Positions 17,581-25,459 of a DNA stretch of 64,000 nucleotides are shown here, one piece after another. This DNA comes from Allomeiothermus sp035760705 (GTDB lineage: Bacteria > Deinococcota > Deinococci > Deinococcales > Thermaceae): NCBI GenBank assembly GCA_035760705.1, contig DASTSL010000051.1, positions 1 through 64,000 on the forward strand. The letters are read 5' to 3'. The position numbers and the translations under genes are program-made. The notes below the pieces were generated by a model that worked only from the letters and a program-made list of their open reading frames with translations, had not been told where the DNA came from and searched no databases. Each line of letters starts with the position of its first letter. Position 1 is the stretch's first letter.

Positions 17581-17709
17581 ATGGCTAAAGAGGCCGAAAT
17601 CGCCTTGGTGACCGGGGTCAATCGAGAGATCGGGGTGGATTTTCACCTGCTCGAGCGCTCTAGCGGCGGGTTTTTCCCAGACGGGAAGCCCTTAGTGAGC
17701 GCGGCGTAG
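17581..17709 (+). pseudogene. N-terminal fragment of a short-chain dehydrogenase gene
   Basis: The first 20 codons read MAKEAEIALVTGVNREIGVD, which matches the nucleotide-binding start of SDR proteins (ALVTGANRGIG). After that the frame enters the antisense of the neighbouring methyltransferase gene and loses similarity. TATCCT lies five bases before the ATG. It looks like the surviving start of a deleted gene. Confidence 0.55.
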
Positions 17710-18182
17710 ATGCTCCCGCCAAAGTCCGAGGGCTTGACTCCGATTCGCTCGGGCCGGGAGAAACCGGCCTGGACCGCGAGATCGCCGAACCGGGCGAAGG
17801 AGACCGGGTAGGGAACCCAGCGGCTGGGCCTGCGGTTTTCATACTCCACCACCAGCAATCGCCCCGCTGGTCTTAGGTGGCCCTGGAGCTTTATCAGGAG
17901 CGCAACCTGATCGCGGACGTAGTGCAGGCTGTTGGCCATGAGGATTCCGTCCAAAAGAGGAAGCTCGAGCGCCCCGCTGAAGTCGGCCTGCACCGGCTCG
18001 ATCTGCGGGCTAGCTAGCGGCTTCAGACCTCGCGCATCTTTATCCACCGCGTAGATTTTCCCCTCCGGCCCCAGCAACTCGGCCAGGGCCAGGGTAAAGG
18101 CCCCCGAACCCGCCCCCAGATCGGCCCAGACGGTTCCGGCCACGCCGGGGCGGATCAGCTCGAGACGGTCTTGGGCGTTCAC
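17643..18182 (-). CDS. Class I SAM-dependent methyltransferase (small)
   Basis: The 179-residue protein has SAM motif I (VWADLGAGSGAFTLALAELLG), the acidic residue of motif II (IYAVDKDARGL), QADFSG, and LPLLDGILMANSLHYVRD with the post-motif LRPAGRLLVVEYENR. It is shorter than most (about 200 residues). Its ATG overlaps the stop of the preceding gene at 18179 by four bases, so the two are translationally coupled and probably act together. The substrate is unknown; the coupling to an acidic lineage-specific protein may mean it modifies that partner. Confidence 0.8.
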   Translation of the reverse strand: MNAQDRLELIRPGVAGTVWADLGAGSGAFTLALAELLGPEGKIYAVDKDARGLKPLASPQIEPVQADFSGALELPLLDGILMANSLHYVRDQVALLIKLQGHLRPAGRLLVVEYENRRPSRWVPYPVSFARFGDLAVQAGFSRPERIGVKPSDFGGSIYAALTKGFPSGKNPPLERSSR

Positions 18183-18595
18183 CGCGGCAAAAGCGGGCGC
18201 AGGTACTCGAGCACCTCGGGGTAATCGAAGGTGTAGACCGCCCCGCTGGGCGAGCTGATCTCCAGGGTGTCTTCCCCCGGGTAGAGCAGCCGCCGCAACA
18301 CCAGCAACCCCTCGGGCTCGATCAGCTCGACTTCGGCGGCGGTGTACGAACCCTCCTCGGGGGCGTGGGCCCCCCGGGTCCAGGACTGGCCCTTCTCAAT
18401 CTCCTCGGGTTCCGGCTCGAGTTCCTCGCTATCCAGCTCGAACTCGTCGGGGTCGATGACTTCCCCTTCCTCGAGCCGGTTGAAGGCCCCGGCCAGCTCG
18501 AGCGCTTCGATCAACAACCGTTCCTCGCTTCCGTCATCCAGGATCAGCTCGAGGGTTTCCTCGTCCTCGAGCAGCTTTGCGCTCAAGCCGTCCAC
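18179..18595 (-). CDS. Highly acidic protein, paralogue of 16211-16663
   Basis: The 138-residue protein begins with GTG at 18595 behind AAAGGAGG. About a quarter of its residues are Asp or Glu, clustered in the middle (DPDEFELDSEELEPEPEEIE). The last 40 residues match those of the gene at 16211-16663 (YPGEDTLEI..P.GAVYTFDY...EYLRP.LPR), so the pair arose by duplication. The conserved tail looks like a small beta domain. No known family. It is coupled by overlap to a methyltransferase gene. Confidence 0.75.
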   Translation of the reverse strand: MDGLSAKLLEDEETLELILDDGSEERLLIEALELAGAFNRLEEGEVIDPDEFELDSEELEPEPEEIEKGQSWTRGAHAPEEGSYTAAEVELIEPEGLLVLRRLLYPGEDTLEISSPSGAVYTFDYPEVLEYLRPLLPR

Positions 18596-18723
18596 CTCAT
18601 CCTCCTTTGCTCTACCGGGTTACCCCGGCAAGGCTCGACTTCCAGAGATTAAGCGGCCCCCGGGGAGTTTGCAATCGAGTGAACCCGGGGTGCGGTCAGT
18701 AGGGAGCCGCCCCTTGGATCGCG

Positions 18724-18765
18724 GAGAAATAGGGGAGGAGTCCGGCCTTCGCGTGGGACCTCCCC
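18724..18765 (-). terminator. Probable terminator of the GNAT/acyl-CoA synthetase-like gene
   Basis: On the minus strand GGGGAG...CTCCCC with an inner GTCC/GGAC pairing is followed by TATTTCT, 30 bases after the stop at 18794. Confidence 0.5.
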
Positions 18766-18793
18766 GGTGGCGACGCTTAGGCATCAAACCGTC

Positions 18794-21193
18794 CTAGTCC
18801 AGCAGGATTTCCGCCCCCTCGAGCCGGTATCCCTCGTTCCCGGCCCACAAGCTCAGGTGGATCTCGCTCACCTCGGGGAGTTCTTCCACCAGCCTGGAGA
18901 CCCGCAGCAGCAAGTCCTGCAAAGCGCTGAGGTCGGCGTGGCCCTTGAGCGCCTGCAGCATCTCCAAGGCGTCCTTGTCGGTGAGCGGGGTGATACGGGT
19001 GGCGAGAAGCTGAGGTCCTAGGGGCAGACCGGTCAGCTCGAGCGAGAGCACCGGCCCGAAGAGGGGGTCGTGCCGCACCGAGACCTGGAGGTGTAGGTTC
19101 GCTGCGGTAGCAGGGTGGCTCGAGGGCTGCGCGTCGGAGGCCGACTCTTCCCCGCTTTGCGGCGTAAGAAGCGTCTGCAGCGTGAGGCCGAAGGCCGCCA
19201 GCAGGGACCGGGTGGGTTCCGCCGCGAGCGTACCCTTTGCGGCCTGTCGCACCAGCGCCCGGGCCTGCTCCTCCTGCGGCTCGAAGTCCAGGATCTCGCC
19301 CAGCGGCTGCTCGCGCCAGCGGGCATACTGCACCGCCAGCGAGAGCGCCCGGGCCGCCGACTCGGGGAAGCGATATACCGGGACCTGCTCGTTCCCGATG
19401 AACACCCGGGGCCTTCCCCCGGTCATGAAGCAGGTCAGCACGGTTTTGCCGCTGCCCGCCGCTCGAGCCTCAGCCAATGCCTGCCGCAACGCCTCGGCCA
19501 CGGCCTCGGTGGAGGCGAAGCCCATCGGCACGAAAAGGGCCATCGCACTGTCGTAGGCCGGGTCGGCCAGCACCTTGGCGGCGGTCTCGCGGTACTGTTC
19601 AGGGGTCGCGGCACTCCCCAGGTCGAAGTGGGTAGCCTCGAGCCCCGCCGCCCGGAGGGCTTCCACGGCCAGGGTGCCGGGGCCGCTGGCGTTGGAGACC
19701 AGCGCCACCCGGAGGCCTGCCGGGAGCGGCTGGTAGGTGAGCAGCGCGGCGGTGTCGAAGACCTCCTCCAGGCTATCGGCCCGGATCACCCCGGTCTGGC
19801 GGAAGAGGGCCTCCACCCGCGGGTCGCGTCCGGGGCGCACCACCAGGATGGGCTTTTGCCGCCCCACCCGCCGGGCCAGCCGGGCGAAGCGGCGCGGGTT
19901 GCCAAAATTTTCGATATAGAGCAGGATCACCCCGGTCTCGGGGTCGTCCTCCCAGAACTGGATCAGGTCATTCGAACTCACGTCGGCCTTGGCCCCCAGG
20001 CTGACGAAGCTCGAGAGCCCCAGGCCCATCTCACGGGCGTACTCAAGCACCGCCAGACCTAAGGCCCCGCTCTGCGAGGAGAGGGCCAGCCGTCCGCGGG
20101 GCGGCATCCCGGCCAGCCCGGCGGCCAGACGTACGTCGGGGTGGGTGTGCACCACGCCCAGCGAACCCGGCCCCACCACCCGCATCCCGTAGCTCTGGCA
20201 GACCTCGCACAAGCCCTTGATCTGCCCCTCGGAGAGCCCCACCGTGACTACGATCAAGGCCCGCACCCCGCGCTGGCCGCAGGCTTCGGCGGCGGAGATG
20301 ACCTGGTCGGGCGGAACCGCGATCACCGCCAGGTCCACCGGCCCGGGGATGGCCTTCACCGAGGGGTAGGCCAGGATCGAGCCCACCACCAGCACCTCCC
20401 CGGTGGCCTGGGTACCCGCGCTGGCGGAGCCGCTGTGCGGCTTCACTTGGCTGGCTGCTGGGTTCACCGGGTACACCGGCCCGGCGAAGCGGTTACGCAC
20501 CAGGTTCTCTAGCACCCGGTAGCCCACGCTCTCGGGGTCGCGCGAGGCCCCCACCACCGCGATCCCCTTGGGCCGGAAGAAAGGCTGCAAGGAGGCCACC
20601 GTGGAGACCCGCTCGCGCAGTTCGAAGCGCTCGACCATTTTGGCGTTGGGCTCGATCTCGAACTCCACCTCGACCTCGCCGGACTCGCTCTCGGTCTTGA
20701 CGTTGAACCCCGAGGAGCGGAACACCTCGAGCATCTGGCGGTTTTCCGCCAGGGTGAAAGCGTGAAAGCGGCGAATCCCGCGCCGGGCCGCGATCAGCGC
20801 CAGGCGCTCCAAAAGCAGGGTTCCCAGGCCCTTCCCCTGGAACCAGTCGTCCACCAGGAAAGCCACCTCCGCGGAGTCCGCGCCAGGGCCTTCCTGCACG
20901 TACTCCCCGGTAGCGATCACCCGTGGCGGTTCCCCCGCCAGCACCAGCAGCGTGACCTTCTCCTCGCCGGGGGTCTGCTTGAGCAGGAGGTCGGCCCCGG
21001 TCTCGGGGTTCACCTCGGAGAAGAAACGGAAGCTGCGGGCCTGGGGAGAGAGCCGGGCCAGCAACTCGACCAGCAGGGGCCGGTCGGCGGGGGTGGCGGG
21101 CCGCAGCAGGGCGGTGCGTCCGTCCTTGAGCAGGATGGGGCCCTGCTCGAGGCCGTACTGCGGCATCGGGGCGGGATAGTAGCGCTCAGGCAT
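18794..21193 (-). CDS. GNAT acetyltransferase fused to a degenerate ADP-forming acyl-CoA synthetase
   Basis: From the ATG at 21193 the protein has 799 residues. Order: an N-terminal GNAT domain (residues ~20-165, acetyl-CoA loop WFQGKGLGTLLLERL), a CoA-binding domain (~205-330, FRPKGIAVVGASRDPESVGY), and a succinyl-CoA ligase-like domain (GRLALSSQSGALG). Two catalytic features of NDP-forming synthetases appear missing: the segment with the phosphorylated histidine (after KPILVVRPGRD the chain jumps to PRVEALFRQTGVIRAD), and the first half of the C-terminal ATP-grasp domain. Pat-type protein acetyltransferases have inactive synthetase parts that regulate the GNAT domain, so a lysine acetyltransferase is the best guess. 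About 20 extra residues with VKPH lie near residue 250. Confidence 0.8.
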   Translation of the reverse strand: MPERYYPAPMPQYGLEQGPILLKDGRTALLRPATPADRPLLVELLARLSPQARSFRFFSEVNPETGADLLLKQTPGEEKVTLLVLAGEPPRVIATGEYVQEGPGADSAEVAFLVDDWFQGKGLGTLLLERLALIAARRGIRRFHAFTLAENRQMLEVFRSSGFNVKTESESGEVEVEFEIEPNAKMVERFELRERVSTVASLQPFFRPKGIAVVGASRDPESVGYRVLENLVRNRFAGPVYPVNPAASQVKPHSGSASAGTQATGEVLVVGSILAYPSVKAIPGPVDLAVIAVPPDQVISAAEACGQRGVRALIVVTVGLSEGQIKGLCEVCQSYGMRVVGPGSLGVVHTHPDVRLAAGLAGMPPRGRLALSSQSGALGLAVLEYAREMGLGLSSFVSLGAKADVSSNDLIQFWEDDPETGVILLYIENFGNPRRFARLARRVGRQKPILVVRPGRDPRVEALFRQTGVIRADSLEEVFDTAALLTYQPLPAGLRVALVSNASGPGTLAVEALRAAGLEATHFDLGSAATPEQYRETAAKVLADPAYDSAMALFVPMGFASTEAVAEALRQALAEARAAGSGKTVLTCFMTGGRPRVFIGNEQVPVYRFPESAARALSLAVQYARWREQPLGEILDFEPQEEQARALVRQAAKGTLAAEPTRSLLAAFGLTLQTLLTPQSGEESASDAQPSSHPATAANLHLQVSVRHDPLFGPVLSLELTGLPLGPQLLATRITPLTDKDALEMLQALKGHADLSALQDLLLRVSRLVEELPEVSEIHLSLWAGNEGYRLEGAEILLD
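20411..20449 (-). repeat. In-frame copy of the VKPH repeat
   Basis: On the minus strand AAGTGAAGCCGCAC, AGCGGC and GGGTAC occur in the order seen at 38276-38346 in an unrelated gene. It encodes SQVKPHSGSASAGTQ, an insertion in the CoA-binding domain between YPVNP and AYPSV, which are normally about ten residues apart. Confidence 0.65.
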
Positions 21194-21500
21194 CTTGGGC
21201 TTATTGTGCACGCCTCGAGGCGGGACGGGAATCCCGGAATAGGCAGGAGGCTGAAAGCAGGAAGCCATAAATCAAATTCCGGATATGTTCGACTTCTTGG
21301 CAACGGCTTAAAGCGATCCCCCCGCGCCAGCCCCCTGATACGACCTCGGCAGTGCCCATCGAGTCTCTCAGGCTTACGCGGTAATAGAGGCCAGGGCGCA
21401 CCCCACCGACTCCCTGTGCGGAGGGCGATAAAGCCCCCCGTGGCGACTCAATGAACAAAATCAAGGTCTTGACCCACTTTGCCGCCCAAGGGGGATGGCG

Positions 21501-21526
21501 CCAAGCGCTAGGCGCCTAGCGCTTGG
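21501..21526. repeat. Perfect 26-base palindrome centred on GGCGCC
   Basis: The half-site CCAAGCGCTAGGC is followed by its exact complement. A 30-base stretch (21496-21525) recurs at 51081-51110 with three changes, and a split relative lies at 55098-55181. The rest of 21194-21500 shows no gene I can support. Confidence 0.75.
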
Positions 21527-21561
21527 GGGATTTCCTTGATACTCCCAGCGTCTTGAGTATC

Positions 21562-21594
21562 TTGTGTAACTTACACACAATACACATAATGTGT
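21562..21594 (+). promoter_or_regulatory. Promoter with two palindromic operators, FAD gene
   Basis: TTGTGT (21562-21567) and CATAAT (21585-21590) are 17 bases apart, and the ATG follows six bases after the -10. The -35 lies in the palindrome TGTGTAACTTACACA (21563-21577) and the -10 in ACACATAATGTGT (21582-21594). A further repeat GATACTC/GAGTATC lies just upstream (21538-21561). Tight repression is likely; the regulator is unknown. Confidence 0.65.
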
Positions 21595-21596
21595 AA

Positions 21597-22091
21597 ATGC
21601 CAAACTATGACTTAGTCGTGATCGGGGCCGGGCTGGCCGGGTTGCAGGCGGCCCGGTTATTGGGCAAGCGCGGGTTAAAAGTTCTGCTCGTAGATCGCAA
21701 AGCGAGCGTGGAAAAACCGGTCTATACCACTGGGATCTTCGTGCGGAAGACGCTCGAGGACTTCGACCTCCCCGAGGACTGCCTGGGGCCTATGGTCCGG
21801 CACGTAACCCTGTACTCGCCCGGCGGGCGGCGGCTTCCCCTGGAGAGCCCCAAGCCGGAGTTCCGGGTGGGCCGGATCGGCAAGCTCTACCGGCGGTTTC
21901 TGGTCGAGGCGATCGAGGCCGGGGTGGAATGGCTCCCCTCCACCCACTACCTCAAAGCCGAGCCGGAGGGGGAGGAGGTGCGGCTCCACCTGGGGGTGCG
22001 GGAGCGCTCCCTGAGCATCCGGGCCCGCTATCTGATCGGCGCCGACGGGGCCCGGTCGCGGGTCGCCCAAGACTTAGAGACCGCTAACTAG
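21597..22091 (+). pseudogene. FAD-dependent oxidoreductase, C-terminal half lost
   Basis: The 164-residue frame begins with the dinucleotide-binding motif YDLVVIGAGLAGLQAARLLG and KVLLVDRK, and contains the later GADGARSRVAQDL motif of FAD monooxygenases and geranylgeranyl reductases. Normal members have 350-420 residues. After RVAQDL the frame ends within five codons where an IS5-like transposase tail begins on the other strand, so the gene was cut by an insertion and later deletion. The well-preserved operators upstream suggest recent loss. The flavin cannot be used without the missing substrate domain. Confidence 0.75.
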
Positions 22092-22200
22092 CCGTCCGTA
22101 AAAGCTCCACAGTTTTTGCCGTCATCAGAACTGAGAAGGCCAACCAGTGCCAGCCTCGCAAGGTCTCAGCCAGCCGCTCATAGTCGCGTGCCAGTGCGTC
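22084..22200 (-). mobile_element. IS5-type transposase remnant (C-terminal end)
   Basis: On the minus strand the frame ends ALARDYERLAETLRGWHWLA and then FSVLMTAKTVELLRTAS. This matches the end of IS5-family transposases (RRLARDYERLPETLAG...). The conserved upstream WVVERT...W part is not in frame, so the element is degenerate. It joins the truncated FAD gene. The remaining bases up to 22455 carry no feature I can identify. Confidence 0.6.
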
Positions 22201-22455
22201 ATCGACGAGCCCAGCCCGCCCTCCACCAACCAGGCTCGGCCCAGCCAACTCGTGGGTGCTGGGCTCTACGCGGGATCCATCGGTTCCAGCATCGGCTGAG
22301 GCGGTATCCTTCCCCCCGAAAACTCCCGCTCGCCTGAGCCGTCGGGGACCTGATCGGATACCGATCCGGTGAGCTATGCCGGAGATTGGAATCGGTGTAT
22401 GGCCTACCATGAGGTCTGAGTCCACCCCTCGTCGTGTTTGGAAGCTGGGCACGCC

Positions 22456-23382
22456 ATGAGCTTTCAAGCCCCCGTTTACCTCTGGGTTTTGCTGATCCTG
22501 CCGGTGCTGGCCTACTTCTACCGGCGGGCGCGGCAGGGCCAGGGCCGGGGGTTTGCCTGGCTCCCCGACCTCGAGCGGGTGGGGGCGGCCTCGAGCGCTT
22601 CCCGCTCCTGGCAGGGCCAGCTCCCGGTCGGGCTGTACGGTTTGTCCATCGTCCTGGCGCTGCTGGCGCTGGCCAAACCCGCGGCGGCTCTTCCCACGCC
22701 CGACGAGCAGGCCGGGGTGATGCTGGCGATTGACGTGAGCGGCTCGATGATGGCCGATGACCTCAAGCCCAGCCGCCTGGACGCGGCTAAGACTGCTGCC
22801 AAGAACTTCGTAGAGCGGATGCCTGCGGGGGTGAAGGTGGGGCTGGTGAGCTTCGCCGCGGGGGCGGTGCTCGAGTCAGGGCTCACCGCCGATCACCAGG
22901 GGGTGATCGAGCGGATTGATCTGCTCGAGCGGCGGGCCAATACCGCCATCGGGGAAGGGCTCTTGGAGAGCCTGAAGGCTTTTCCCAGCGACGCCAGCCA
23001 CAAAGTCGAGGTTCCCGCCACGGTGATCCTCCTCTCCGACGGGCGCAACCGCATCGGGATCTCGCCCCAGGAAGCCGCCCAAGAGGCCAAGCGCCGGGGA
23101 GTCCGGGTGCACACCATCGGGGTCGGTTCGGATGACCCCAATACCTCGGTGGACTGGGCCGGTTTCGACGAGGCTGAGCTGCGCGGCATCGCCGAGGTTA
23201 CCGAGGGGCGCTACTTCGCGGCGGATTCGGCGGACCGCCTGCAAGAGATTTACCGCGAATTGGGCAGCCAGATGGGCTGGAAGCTCGAGCGCACCGAGGT
23301 CAGCGGCCTGGTGGCCTTGCTGGCCGGGCTCTCGCTGGCCCTGAGCCTGATGTTGGCGCAGGGCTCGAGGCGGGTGGTCTGA
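22456..23382 (+). CDS. BatA-like membrane protein with von Willebrand A domain
   Basis: From the ATG at 22456 the protein has 308 residues. Two N-terminal hydrophobic segments (residues ~6-22 and ~55-75) precede a von Willebrand A domain with the metal motif AIDVSGSMMADDLKPSR near residue 92, and a third membrane segment follows at the C-terminus (VSGLVALLAGLSLALSLML). This is the BatA/YfbK-like layout: a domain facing outside the membrane that binds metal and protein partners. The MoxR ATPase usually encoded beside such genes is not present here. An earlier in-frame ATG (22438) is possible but less usual. Confidence 0.85.
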   Translation: MSFQAPVYLWVLLILPVLAYFYRRARQGQGRGFAWLPDLERVGAASSASRSWQGQLPVGLYGLSIVLALLALAKPAAALPTPDEQAGVMLAIDVSGSMMADDLKPSRLDAAKTAAKNFVERMPAGVKVGLVSFAAGAVLESGLTADHQGVIERIDLLERRANTAIGEGLLESLKAFPSDASHKVEVPATVILLSDGRNRIGISPQEAAQEAKRRGVRVHTIGVGSDDPNTSVDWAGFDEAELRGIAEVTEGRYFAADSADRLQEIYRELGSQMGWKLERTEVSGLVALLAGLSLALSLMLAQGSRRVV

Positions 23383-23414
23383 TGCACGAGTGTTGACCTT
23401 GGTAGCATAGGCTC

Positions 23415-24752
23415 ATGCTGAGACTCGAGTTGCACAACCTGCAGCCAAAGCGGGTAGGGGAATACGGCCTCGACTTGGTGGCGGCCCTGGCCGAAAACGC
23501 CCAGCGGCTCGAGGCCGCCCGCGACGCCCTCTGGGGCCGCAAGGCCGACCCTGCCGAGTTTCTGGGCTGGATCGAGGTGCCCGAGGACACCGAGACGGTG
23601 CGGGAGATCCTGCGCTACCGCGAGGCCAACGACTGGGTAGAGGATCTGGTGGTGCTGGGGATCGGGGGCTCGGCGCTGGGGGCTCAGGCGGTAAATGCCG
23701 CCCTTGGTCGGGGGCCGGTGCGGCTGCATTTTGTGGATAACGTCGAACCCGAGCCGATTTTGCAGCTCTTGCGTAGGCTCGAGCCCGGCAAAACCCTGGT
23801 CAACGTGATCAGCAAGTCGGGCTCCACCGCCGAGACCATGGCCGCCTTCCTGGCGTTTCGCAAGTGGCTCGAGGACGCCCTGGGCGATGCTTGGAAAAAG
23901 CACGTAGTCGTCACCACCGACCCGGCCAAGGGCATCCTGCGCCCCTACGCCCTGGCCGAGGGGCTCACGGCCTTCGAGGTTCCTCCGGCGGTGGGAGGGC
24001 GCTTCAGCGTGACCTGCCCGGTGGGAACCCTGCCGAGTGCTTTTGTCGGGGTAGACCTGGAAAACCTGCTGGCCGGGGCGCGCAAGGCCAACCAGACCGC
24101 CCGCGACACCCTGGGGCAAAACCTCCCGGCCCAGACCGCGCTCATCCAGTATCTGGCCGCCGCGAAGGGGCTGAACATCAGCGTATTTATGCCTTACTCG
24201 ACCCGACTGCGCTTCCTGCCGGACTGGTTCGTCCAGCTCCACGACGAGTCTTTGGGCAAGATGGTGGATCGGCAGGGCCAAGAAGTCCGTACCGGCACCA
24301 CCGCCGTGCGAGCCATCGGGACCACCGACCAGCACGCGCAGGTGCAGCTTTTCCGCGAGGGGCCGCACGACAAGCTGATTACCCTGGTTCGGCTCGAGCA
24401 TCCCAGCGAAGACCTCGAGATCCCCGCCGTTTCCGGCCTCGAGAGCCTCGACTACCTCTTCGGGAAGAAGTTCTTCGACCTCCTCACCGCCGAGGCCAAA
24501 GCCACCGCCCACGCGCTGGCTAAAGCCGGACAGCCGAATTACACCATCACGCTCGAGAGGCTCGACGCCTACCACCTGGGTTGGCTCTTGCAACACCTGA
24601 TGTGGCAGACCGCCTTCCTGGGCGAACTCTGGAACATCAACGCCTTCGATCAGCCGGGGGTGGAGCTGGGCAAGGAGTTTACCTATGCCCTGATGGGGCG
24701 GAAGGGATACGAAAAGCTCGCGGCTGAGCTGAAATCCGAAGGGGTCGAGTAA
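23415..24752 (+). CDS. pgi: Glucose-6-phosphate isomerase
   Basis: The 445-residue protein interconverts glucose 6-phosphate and fructose 6-phosphate in glycolysis and gluconeogenesis. The PGI fold is clear: VVLGIGGSALGAQAVNAAL, NVISKSGSTAETMAAFLAF (phosphate loop), FSVTCPVGTLPSAFVGVD, and the final NINAFDQPGVELGKEFTYAL with the catalytic region. Thermophile PGIs of this length are normal. TAGCAT lies six bases before the ATG. With PEP carboxykinase and KDPG aldolase elsewhere in the window it belongs to central carbon metabolism. The next gene starts ten bases after its stop. Confidence 0.96.
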   Translation: MLRLELHNLQPKRVGEYGLDLVAALAENAQRLEAARDALWGRKADPAEFLGWIEVPEDTETVREILRYREANDWVEDLVVLGIGGSALGAQAVNAALGRGPVRLHFVDNVEPEPILQLLRRLEPGKTLVNVISKSGSTAETMAAFLAFRKWLEDALGDAWKKHVVVTTDPAKGILRPYALAEGLTAFEVPPAVGGRFSVTCPVGTLPSAFVGVDLENLLAGARKANQTARDTLGQNLPAQTALIQYLAAAKGLNISVFMPYSTRLRFLPDWFVQLHDESLGKMVDRQGQEVRTGTTAVRAIGTTDQHAQVQLFREGPHDKLITLVRLEHPSEDLEIPAVSGLESLDYLFGKKFFDLLTAEAKATAHALAKAGQPNYTITLERLDAYHLGWLLQHLMWQTAFLGELWNINAFDQPGVELGKEFTYALMGRKGYEKLAAELKSEGVE

Positions 24753-24761
24753 ACTAGGGTC

Positions 24762-25082
24762 GTGGTCAGTCGGGAACAGCTCGAGCAGCTAAGCCAGCGA
24801 ATCGCTGAGGAATTCAACCCCGAGCGCATCGTGCTGTTCGGTTCCTACGCCTACGGTGAGCCGCAGGCGGGCTCCGATGTAGACTTGCTGGTTATTTTGC
24901 CCTTCGAGGGCTCGAGCCTGAGAAAATCCCTGGAGATTCTCGAGCGGGTTAACCCTAGCTTCCCGGTTGACCTCATTGTTCGTCATCCCAAAGATGCACT
25001 CCGGCGTTATCAACAAGGTGATCCCCTGATCCGCGAAGCCCTTAACCGGGGACGAGACCTTTTCCGGCGTGAGGCCGCATGA
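24762..25082 (+). CDS. MNT-type nucleotidyltransferase antitoxin
   Basis: The 106-residue protein begins with GTG and has the minimal nucleotidyltransferase motif: RIVLFGSYAYGEPQAGSDVD followed by LLVILP, with the two metal-binding aspartates. Such MNT proteins pair with HEPN toxins; in characterised systems the MNT protein neutralises the HEPN RNase, in some by AMP-ylating it. The HEPN gene follows with a four-base overlap. TAAACT lies six bases before the GTG, overlapping the end of pgi, so the pair may also be read from pgi. The protein itself looks intact. Confidence 0.88.
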   Translation: MVSREQLEQLSQRIAEEFNPERIVLFGSYAYGEPQAGSDVDLLVILPFEGSSLRKSLEILERVNPSFPVDLIVRHPKDALRRYQQGDPLIREALNRGRDLFRREAA

Positions 25083-25455
25083 ACGATGTGGTGCGGGAAT
25101 GGGTCAGCAAGGCGGAAGGAGATTACCGCACCGCGAATCGAGAGTTTGCCGTGACTGACGAACCCAATTTTGACGCGGTCTGCTACCATGCCCAGCAGTG
25201 CATCGAAAAGCTGATGAAAGCGAACCTGATCGAGCGCGAGATTCCCTTTCCCCGCACGCATAACTTGGTACAACTTGCCGAACTCTTAGAACCCGCGCTC
25301 CCCGCTGGGAAGCTATGGAGTTTCAATTCCTGAGCCAGGCTGCTGTGGCCTATCGTTATCCCGGGGGGGTGGCTGAGTATGAAGATGCCGGGGAAGCCCT
25401 AGAAATATGTAGCCGCTTACGGATTGAACTGCTCGCCATGCTCGGCGTTCGCTAG
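25079..25455 (+). pseudogene. HEPN toxin gene with a frameshift
   Basis: The ATG at 25079 opens a HEPN frame (WVSKAEGDYRTANREF, then CYHAQQCIEKLMKANLIERE and FPRTHNLVQLAELLEPALP) that stops early at 25333. A neighbouring frame continues the domain from about 25312: MEFQFLSQAAVAYRYPGG, then EDAGEALEICSRLRIELLAM to a TAG at 25453-25455. Joined, they give the usual 125 residues, so one base was gained or lost near 25300-25315. The toxin is either dead, made by frameshifting, or a sequencing error. The R-x(4-6)-H catalytic motif region lies in the first part. Confidence 0.8.
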
Positions 25456-25459
25456 ATGC

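Noticed and set aside
22202..22455. Complete IS5 transposase
   Set aside because: Only the last 37 or so codons match; the upstream catalytic DDE part and the inverted-repeat ends cannot be found.
22456..23382. Full Bat/MoxR operon
   Set aside because: Only the von Willebrand membrane protein is present; no MoxR ATPase, DUF58 or second BatB gene lies next to it.
23250..24596. 448-codon open frame opposite pgi
   Set aside because: It is antisense to a clearly conserved gene, has no domain match and reflects high GC at third positions.
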